NCBI GenBank assembly: GCA_038065635.1
Contig: JBBTQP010000035.1
Coordinates: forward strand, 1-25,639
Direction of reading: 5' to 3'
Origin: JAHJFW01 sp038065635
GTDB lineage: Bacteria > Patescibacteriota > Patescibacteriia > 2-12-FULL-60-25
Length of the DNA: 25,639 nt
In this document: positions 20,871 through 25,639 of the stretch, in pieces
Position numbering within the stretch: the stretch's first letter is position 1
Layout: each line of letters starts with the position of its first letter
The notes under the pieces: generated by a model
What the model was told of the DNA's origin: nothing
Databases searched by the model: none
Seen by the model: only the letters and a program-made list of their open reading frames with translations
Translations under genes and position numbers: made by a program

Positions 20871-21356
20871 TTACTGCTTTTTCTTCAGCAAGCTTAAAAA
20901 GAACAGTCCTGCGGCAACGGAAACAATTGTCGGGCCCGTATCAAGTTTGAAAGTCGATGCTATCCAAAATCCCGTTGCGACCGATAAAACGCTTGCCGCG
21001 GCCGAGAATGCGAGGAATTTTCCAAGAGTGTGCGTGAACTGATGAGAGATCGCGGCAGGGATGATGATTAACGCGCCAACGAGCAAAGCGCCGAGAAATC
21101 TCAATCCGAGAACTAGTGTCGCAGCAAATGCGAGGAGATAATAAATGTTTAATCGATTAACGTTTACTCCGGTGACTGTCGCGAGATCCGAGTTAAAAAG
21201 ACTCAAGACGAGCTTGCTGCGTTCTTTCCATACGAAGAGAACGATCGCGGCGGCGAGCAAGAGGTATACGGCGAGCGTCGTAAGCGAAACCGGAGACGCG
21301 CCGCCGAACAGCGCTTCGATAATATCTTCTGACGGAGTAACGAGAGCTCCGAGAGC
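20871..21356 (-). CDS. znuB: ZnuB-type metal ABC permease (5' part lost in gap)
   Basis: C-terminal 161 residues of a manganese/zinc ABC permease (ABC-3 family, usually about 260-280 aa). The visible part starts ALGALVTPSEDIIEALFGG. It has helices TTLAVYLLLAAAIVLFVW, YYLLAFAATLVLGLRFLGALL, ALIIIPAAISHQF and IVSVAAGLFFLSLL. The pattern LVGALIIIPAAIS is the family hallmark near the ATPase-coupling loop. About 100 N-terminal residues must lie in the unsequenced gap. In the raw sequence it reads as fused to the ATPase because the N placeholder keeps a frame open; this is artificial. No metal-binding lipoprotein gene (ZnuA-like) is in the window. Zinc rather than manganese is inferred only from the His-rich ATPase tail. 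Confidence 0.85.
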   Translation of the reverse strand, partial: ALGALVTPSEDIIEALFGGASPVSLTTLAVYLLLAAAIVLFVWKERSKLVLSLFNSDLATVTGVNVNRLNIYYLLAFAATLVLGLRFLGALLVGALIIIPAAISHQFTHTLGKFLAFSAAASVLSVATGFWIASTFKLDTGPTIVSVAAGLFFLSLLKKKQ

Positions 21357-21456
21357 NNNNNNNNNNNNNNNNNNNNNNNNNNNNNNNNNNNNNNNNNNNN
21401 NNNNNNNNNNNNNNNNNNNNNNNNNNNNNNNNNNNNNNNNNNNNNNNNNNNNNNNN
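21357..21456. other. Scaffold gap (100 N) between znuC and znuB
   Basis: Exactly 100 N. Judged from usual permease length, at least 300 nt are missing here, including the end of znuC and the start of znuB. Confidence 0.95.
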
Positions 21457-22169
21457 CGATCGTGCGCATGATGATCCGGCGCATGCTGAACGAACTTGTG
21501 CGAAGGCGAATACATTTTATCAAAAGTCGCTTGTGTTAAAACTTCTTTTGGCGGTCCATAGCAGACGGCATATTTATTCAGGCAGAGGACGGTATCCGCG
21601 ACATGTGGGATAACGCTGAGATCGTGTGATACCAGGACTATGGAAATTCCACGCGTCTTACGGAGATTGTTCAAGAGATCGTAGATATGTTCTTCGGAAA
21701 GTTCGTCGAGCGACGCAGTCGGCTCGTCAAATAGAATTACGTTCGGATCTCCCAGAAGCGCGAACGCGATTAACGCTTTCTGAAACTGACCGCCTGAAAG
21801 ATGACCGATCGGAGTTTGAAGAGTGTCCTTTGGTAATTCTACGGCTTCCAGCGTTGTGGCTATATTCTTGCGAGAAAGTCGTTGAATGTCCGCTTTTGCT
21901 TCGAGAAGATTCTGTAGGTTTATAGGTAGATGCCTATCCGCATCAATTTTTTGTGGAACGTAACCAATTCGCGCATTTTCGTTCCATTTTATGGTGCCCT
22001 GATAGGGGAGAAGTCCCAGCAATGTTTTTAAGAAAACGGTTTTCCCAGAACCGTTTGGTCCAACAATCGCCAAAGACTCGCCTTGATCCAAGTCGAAACT
22101 TATATTTTTGATTATTGTCTGATCTCCCAAAGAAACGGAAAGTTCTTTTACCGAAAGTATGCTTTTCAT
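21457..22169 (-). CDS. znuC: ZnuC-type metal ABC transporter ATPase (3' end in gap)
   Basis: ATP-binding subunit of a metal importer; about 237 residues are visible and the stop lies in the gap. Motifs are Walker A GPNGSGKT (37-44), IGYVPQKIDADRHLPI (Q-loop region), signature LSGGQFQK, Walker B VILFDEPTASLD and SHDLSVI. YVPQK and the spacing fit the Mn/Zn (ABC-3-associated) subfamily. The C-terminal tail has several His (HAPDHHAHD), as ZnuC proteins often do, which favours zinc. The start ATG is 9 nt after the helicase stop. TAGAAT, whose first three bases are the helicase TAG, ends 6 nt before this ATG, so znuC may have its own leaderless transcript besides read-through. The permease gene follows on the same strand. 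Confidence 0.9.
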
Positions 22170-22175
22170 AAAAAA

Positions 22176-22181
22176 ATTCTA
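22176..22181 (-). promoter_or_regulatory. Candidate -10 (TAGAAT) 6 nt before znuC, overlapping the helicase stop
   Basis: On the minus strand TAGAAT-TTTTTT is followed by the znuC ATG. TAG is also the stop codon of the DEAD-box gene. No clear -35 is seen. The 6-nt spacing matches the other leaderless candidates. Confidence 0.45.
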
Positions 22182-23453
22182 TCGTCTGCCGGAACGTCGT
22201 TGCTGAAATCGTCTTGGACCGCTCGAGCGTCCATAATCCATTCGGCGTTGAGGACGTCGAGATTCGTGTGAAGGGGACGATTCATGCCTTTGAAGAGCTT
22301 CCGGCTGAAGATGCGGCGGTAGCTCCGGCAATCTGGAGATCGGAAGCATGGTGCGAGTGAGTCTTTCGATGTCTTTAACGTCCCGTCGTTGATCCGGAGT
22401 TGCAAAAGAGATCGCTCGTCCGCTCTGTCCCGCGCGGCCGGTTCGACCGATGCGGTGAATGTATTCTTCCGTATGGTCAGGAAGATCGAAGTTGACTACG
22501 AGTTCAATCCCAGTCACGTCGATTCCTCGCGCCGCAATGTCAGTAGCGATTAGCACGCGGTATTTTCCATTTTTGAATCCGTCGAGCGCATCTCGTCTTT
22601 GCGCGAGAGAACGATCCGAGTGGATTTCGGCTGAAGTATGCCCCATTTGTTTTACGGCACGCGTCATTCGTTTAGCTCCGTGTTTCGTGCGAGAAAAAAC
22701 CAGGACCGTTCCGTGATATTCCACGAGTAACTTTTGTAAAAGTCGCAGCTTATCTTCTTTTTTAACGAAGAAAACTTCTTGCGCAACTTTTTCAGCGGCT
22801 GTTCCGGATCGCGCGATCTCGACTCTTACCGGTAGTTTCATGTATGACTCCGCGATTTTTACGATCGTTGTCGGCATGGTCGCCGAAAAAAGCATGGTTT
22901 GTCGATCCGTCGGAAGTCGTTGGAGTATTCGTTTTATTTGCGGCTCGAATCCCATGTCCAACATTCGATCCGCTTCGTCGAGCACGAGGATTTTTACGTG
23001 ATCCAATCTGACGGTTTTCTGTTCAAGGTGGTCGATGAGACGGCCCGGCGTCACTATTAGAACGTGAGGCAGCTTGCGAATATCCTGTATTTGATTGTAC
23101 ATCGATGCGCCGCCGATAAGCACGGCGGTTCTAAGCCCGATGTGTTTACCTATCTTTTGGAAAGCTTCGTTAACCTGAAGCGCCAACTCTCGTGTCGGAA
23201 GAACCACGAGACCTATACCGCTCGTTTGAGCCAATCTTTGTATGAGAGGAATACCGTACGCAAGCGTTTTTCCCGTGCCTGTCTGCGCGATTCCCATCAT
23301 GTCCGTACCTTGGATCGCGATAGGTATGGATTTGAACTGAATGGGAGTAGGTACCTTGAATTTAAGCTGATCAAGGATTTGCAATAGCTTTGGTGCGATT
23401 CCGAGTCCGTAAAAACCGGGCGGAAGCATGGTGACGTTTGTCGGAGATGGCAT
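22179..23453 (-). CDS. DEAD-box ATP-dependent RNA helicase (RhlE-like)
   Basis: RNA helicase that remodels RNA or ribonucleoprotein complexes in the cytoplasm (424 aa). All core motifs are present: Q motif (PTPIQ), AQTGTGKT (56-63), PTRELALQV, TPGRLIDHL, DEAD at 159-162, SAT (190-192), VLVFSRTKHG, IATDIAARGIDV and HRIGRTGRAG. The tail after about residue 375 is Arg/Pro-rich (RRPQRRMDYGRSSGPRRF, then QQRRSGRR), a disordered RNA-binding extension common in RhlE-type enzymes. It is read from a -35/-10 promoter with a leader of only about 8 nt and no Shine-Dalgarno. Its stop codon lies in the candidate znuC -10, and znuC begins 9 nt later. A role in ribosome assembly or mRNA decay is inferred from the family. 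Confidence 0.94.
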   Translation of the reverse strand: MPSPTNVTMLPPGFYGLGIAPKLLQILDQLKFKVPTPIQFKSIPIAIQGTDMMGIAQTGTGKTLAYGIPLIQRLAQTSGIGLVVLPTRELALQVNEAFQKIGKHIGLRTAVLIGGASMYNQIQDIRKLPHVLIVTPGRLIDHLEQKTVRLDHVKILVLDEADRMLDMGFEPQIKRILQRLPTDRQTMLFSATMPTTIVKIAESYMKLPVRVEIARSGTAAEKVAQEVFFVKKEDKLRLLQKLLVEYHGTVLVFSRTKHGAKRMTRAVKQMGHTSAEIHSDRSLAQRRDALDGFKNGKYRVLIATDIAARGIDVTGIELVVNFDLPDHTEEYIHRIGRTGRAGQSGRAISFATPDQRRDVKDIERLTRTMLPISRLPELPPHLQPEALQRHESSPSHESRRPQRRMDYGRSSGPRRFQQRRSGRR

Positions 23454-23467
23454 GTATGATTAGCCGG

Positions 23468-23496
23468 AGTATCCCACAAAAAGGGACTTTGGTCAA
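23468..23496 (-). promoter_or_regulatory. Promoter of the DEAD-box gene
   Basis: On the minus strand TTGACC (23491-23496), a 17-nt spacer ending TGG, then GATACT (23468-23473). The expected start is about 23460, giving a leader of about 7-8 nt before ATG 23453. Confidence 0.6.
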
Positions 23497-23505
23497 TGAA
23501 GCGCG

Positions 23506-23898
23506 TCAAATCATGTGGCCGAATTCCTCGTCTTCCTTATCCGCGTCAGCGTCAGCTTTCGTCGCATGAACGCGCCCGTCGATATGGTTTGGTGGAGAGT
23601 AAACCGTCCAAACCTTGAGCGGAACGTCTCCTGTGTTTTTGAAATTATGTTTTGTACCAGGAGTTACCACGACGATATCTCCATCAGAGATAGGCGATGT
23701 TTCATCATTCAAAATCGCCTCACCTTTACCGCTTTGGAAAAACAGAGTCTGTTCGACGTTATCGTGCGTTTCTTCTCCGATCTCTCCGCCCGGCGGAATG
23801 CTCATAACGACCAGCTGTGACTTACCGCCGGTAAAAAGAACGCTGCGAAAATGGTCGTTTTCCGCGGTAGCCGAAGTGATGTTGATTTTGAATGACAT
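23506..23898 (-). CDS. Cupin-domain protein (130 aa)
   Basis: Single-domain cupin. Motif 1 is GGEIGEETHDNVEQTLFFQS, with His45, Glu49 and Gln50 as likely metal ligands. Motif 2 is DGDIVVVTPGTKHNFKNTG, with His84. The N-terminal HFRSVLFTGGKSQLVVMSIP and the VWTVYSPPNHIDGRVH strand complete the barrel; the last 20 residues are acidic (ADADADKEDEE). This subtype (cupin_2 with the SPPxHxDG ending) is common but has no defined reaction; it may bind a small ligand or act as an isomerase. No Shine-Dalgarno is seen before the ATG, and a palindromic repeat lies just upstream. It lies between the FAD oxidase and the helicase on the same strand, the helicase having its own promoter. Confidence 0.88.
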   Translation of the reverse strand: MSFKINITSATAENDHFRSVLFTGGKSQLVVMSIPPGGEIGEETHDNVEQTLFFQSGKGEAILNDETSPISDGDIVVVTPGTKHNFKNTGDVPLKVWTVYSPPNHIDGRVHATKADADADKEDEEFGHMI

Positions 23899-23912
23899 AT
23901 ATTGTTTTTCGT

Positions 23913-23990
23913 GTCATTCCCGTGGAGACGGGAATCCAGATCAATATGAGTATTACTCACTGTCTGGATCCCCGCATACGCGAGGATGAC
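23913..23990. repeat. 78-nt imperfect palindrome between FAD oxidase and cupin
   Basis: GTCATTCCCGTGGAGACGGG followed by AATCCAG (23913-23939) pairs imperfectly with CTGGATCCCCGCATACGCGAGGATGAC (23964-23990). The central loop contains GAGTATTACTC, itself a palindrome. It is a fifth family, similar in style to GTCATTCCCG-type repeats seen in many bacterial genomes. It starts 15 nt upstream of the cupin ATG. Confidence 0.85.
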
Positions 23991-24002
23991 AAATTAGTTA
24001 TT

Positions 24003-25639
24003 TTAAGCTGATTTATCCAAGTGATCGAACGCGTACTTTATGCTAGAACCAGTCTTTTTTCCTGGGTTGAAGATCCCGTCTGGATCAAATATACGCTTAG
24101 TTTCCTCAAATAGCGAGTAAATTTTTTTGCCGTACATCTTTTTCAGATACGGACTGCGAATAAGCCCGTCATTGTGTTCGCCGGTTATGGAGCCATGAAA
24201 ATCCAATACGAGATTATAAACTTTCTCCGAAATATCTTTTATGATACGCGGAGTTTTAGGATCAGTAAGATCCATTAACGGGATTATATGAAAATTTCCG
24301 TCTCCAACATGCCCGGCGACAGTGAAGAGTAGGTGAGTGGCGTCGAGTATCTTGTAGAGACGCGGAAGAAATTTTGGAAGATATTTTGGCAAAACAACGA
24401 AGTCGTCGATAAACGGCGCCGTTCGGAGTCCGCGCATGTGTTTGCGTAAAAGATTGAAGCTCTCCCGCCGCACGGTCCAGTATTTTTCCGCCTCCTCTTC
24501 GCTCTTCGTAACTTTGGTTTTGATATGGAATTCGTCGAGGCTTTTTTGTGCGGTTCTCGCCGCTCCGTCGCATTCTTGAGGCGTATCTCCTGCGAACTGC
24601 GCTATCAGAACGAGTTTTGGCGCTCCGCCCGTTATACCCATAAAGAATTCCGGTAGGAATTGCCAGGCGATTTTAAGCAAACCGGTTTTCATTTGTTTCG
24701 CAAGATCCGGCAAAAACTTCATCGCGACTTTAAAAGTATTGTCATCATAAGATTCGAAACATTCCGGTTTGAATTGCAAGACGATGTTGGCGATTTTTGC
24801 AACATCTTTTATTTCTTTAAGAAAAATCACAAGAAGTCTCGAGTATGGTTTTGGTTTCACGAGTCCCAGCGTCGCCTCCGTGATTACGCCGAGCGTTCCC
24901 TGCGAACCGGTTATTAGTCTTGTGAGATCGAACACGCCTTTATCGCGATCGTAAACGTTCCAAAGATAGTAACCGGCGGAATTCTTAGAGACGTTCGGTT
25001 TCGCGGATTTTATCGCTTCGTAGTTTTCATCAATAAGTGAGAACATCCGACGGTAGATGTCTCCTTCTGCATTGTTCAGATTTTTCTTTTTTTCCAACTT
25101 CTGCATCGAGAGCGGTTCAAAAACGCATTCCGTCCCGTCTCGAATAACCATTTTAATTTGCCTCACAAAGTTTTCAGTCTTACCGTAAGCAGGAGTTTTT
25201 TCTCCGCCAGAATTATTCGCGACCATCCCTCCGACCGTGCATATTTCGCGTGATGCGGGGAATGTAGGAAGTAATAGTCCTCGTTTGAGCGTTTCTTTTT
25301 CAAAATCGCGATAGTAGACTCCCGGCTCGGTCACTGCAAAATTTTTCCCTATCTTTTTAAGATGATTCAGATATTTCGTCATCGAAACAACGATCGATGT
25401 CGATAAATCCCCGCCGGACATGTCCGATCCCGCGCTTCGTGCTGTTAAGGAAATGTTTTCTCCGTTTCGTTTGCTTTCCGCGACAAAAGTTACGAGTCGT
25501 CGTATGTCCTCCGTGTTTTTTGGGAAAACCACAATCTCCGGCCTAACGTAAAACAGACTCGCGTCTCTGCTGAATTTTTCAAGCGTCTTCTCATCAGTCG
25601 CTACGTCGCCACGAAAAAAAGTTTTGATGCGAGATTTTA
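24003..25639 (-). CDS. FAD-linked oxidase, GlcD / D-lactate dehydrogenase-like (5' partial)
   Basis: Flavoprotein oxidoreductase of the FAD_binding_4 / FAD-oxidase C family, probably acting on a 2-hydroxy acid such as D-lactate or glycolate. The reading frame stays open to the window edge. Residues upstream of the first start-like codon (FFRGDVATDEKTLEKFSRDA, then YVRPEIVVFP) are normal family N-terminus, so the true start lies outside. FAD-binding motifs are TARSAGSDMSGGDL, GGMVANNSGGEKTPAYGKT and ITGSQGTLGVITEATLGLV. The C-terminal part has AGHVGDGNFHIIPL (metal/substrate His), GSITGEHNDGLIRSPYLKK and FDPDGIFNPGKK. No Fe-S Cys cluster follows. No partner subunit is visible in the window. 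Electron acceptor is unknown; quinone is typical of the family. Confidence 0.9.
   Translation of the reverse strand, partial: KSRIKTFFRGDVATDEKTLEKFSRDASLFYVRPEIVVFPKNTEDIRRLVTFVAESKRNGENISLTARSAGSDMSGGDLSTSIVVSMTKYLNHLKKIGKNFAVTEPGVYYRDFEKETLKRGLLLPTFPASREICTVGGMVANNSGGEKTPAYGKTENFVRQIKMVIRDGTECVFEPLSMQKLEKKKNLNNAEGDIYRRMFSLIDENYEAIKSAKPNVSKNSAGYYLWNVYDRDKGVFDLTRLITGSQGTLGVITEATLGLVKPKPYSRLLVIFLKEIKDVAKIANIVLQFKPECFESYDDNTFKVAMKFLPDLAKQMKTGLLKIAWQFLPEFFMGITGGAPKLVLIAQFAGDTPQECDGAARTAQKSLDEFHIKTKVTKSEEEAEKYWTVRRESFNLLRKHMRGLRTAPFIDDFVVLPKYLPKFLPRLYKILDATHLLFTVAGHVGDGNFHIIPLMDLTDPKTPRIIKDISEKVYNLVLDFHGSITGEHNDGLIRSPYLKKMYGKKIYSLFEETKRIFDPDGIFNPGKKTGSSIKYAFDHLDKSA

Noticed and set aside
1..25639. 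CRISPR array
   Set aside because: No regularly spaced direct repeats are present. The repeated sequences found are isolated palindromes or the tRNA-associated pair.
1..25639. Alternative genetic code with UGA as glycine
   Set aside because: Several full-length conserved genes end in TGA at the expected family length, and no conserved gene needs TGA read as an amino acid.
25532..25639. Start of the FAD oxidase at GTG 25532
   Set aside because: The frame stays open with family-like sequence to the window end, so the true start lies outside.

Overview
The window looks like a chromosomal scaffold of a Patescibacteria (CPR) bacterium, probably of the Parcubacteria group. This is inferred from protein character and gene organisation: small dispersed housekeeping genes, a long coiled-coil MacA-like protein, a Bro-N/DinD-like protein, many starts without a Shine-Dalgarno sequence, and several families of intergenic palindromes. 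UGA serves as a normal stop (for example the macA-like gene and the first MacB-type permease), so recoded UGA=Gly lineages are unlikely. Three runs of exactly 100 N (7458-7557, 18791-18890, 21357-21456) are scaffold gaps, and each distorts a gene.

Layout. 1-1.3 kb: a TM0106-type RecB-like nuclease, incomplete at the window start and frameshifted near its 5' end. 1.5-2.7 kb (-): a YibE/F membrane protein. Then tRNA-Pro(CGG) and a small membrane protein (-). 3.3-7.35 kb (+): a cell-wall block of uppS, a class B penicillin-binding protein and murF, covering lipid carrier synthesis, peptidoglycan crosslinking and precursor completion. 7.4-7.63 kb: tRNA-Glu(CTC), present twice because of a gap artefact. 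7.6-11.5 kb: an accessory block. It begins with a 1.9-kb islet between tRNA-Glu and a second copy of the tRNA 3' end plus its terminator. The islet holds a broken AviRa-like rRNA methyltransferase, a possible small RNA and a DUF3800 gene. An APH-like kinase and a Bro-N/DinD-like protein follow.

11.6-14.1 kb: a two-helix membrane protein, a GT-B glycosyltransferase-like gene and a possible lipoprotein. 14.2-19.05 kb (+): a tightly packed tripartite exporter of one MacA-like adaptor, one MacB-type ATPase and two paralogous FtsX/MacB permeases, the second broken by a gap. 19.2-20.8 kb: a DoxX-like protein, a GIY-YIG protein (-) and a PlsC acyltransferase. 20.9-22.2 kb (-): a ZnuB/ZnuC-type metal importer whose two genes look fused only because a gap lies between them. 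22.2-25.6 kb (-): a DEAD-box helicase, a cupin and a GlcD-like FAD oxidase that runs off the window.

The most unusual signal is in initiation. Several genes have a -10 hexamer ending 6 nt before the ATG (penicillin-binding protein, DUF3800, GT-like gene, znuC), and others end 9-14 nt before it, with no Shine-Dalgarno. This suggests leaderless or near-leaderless mRNAs. The YibE/F and PlsC genes instead have strong Shine-Dalgarno sequences. The best candidate for an undescribed system is the tRNA-Glu islet with DUF3800 and the possible structured RNA. The evidence for it is suggestive, not conclusive.
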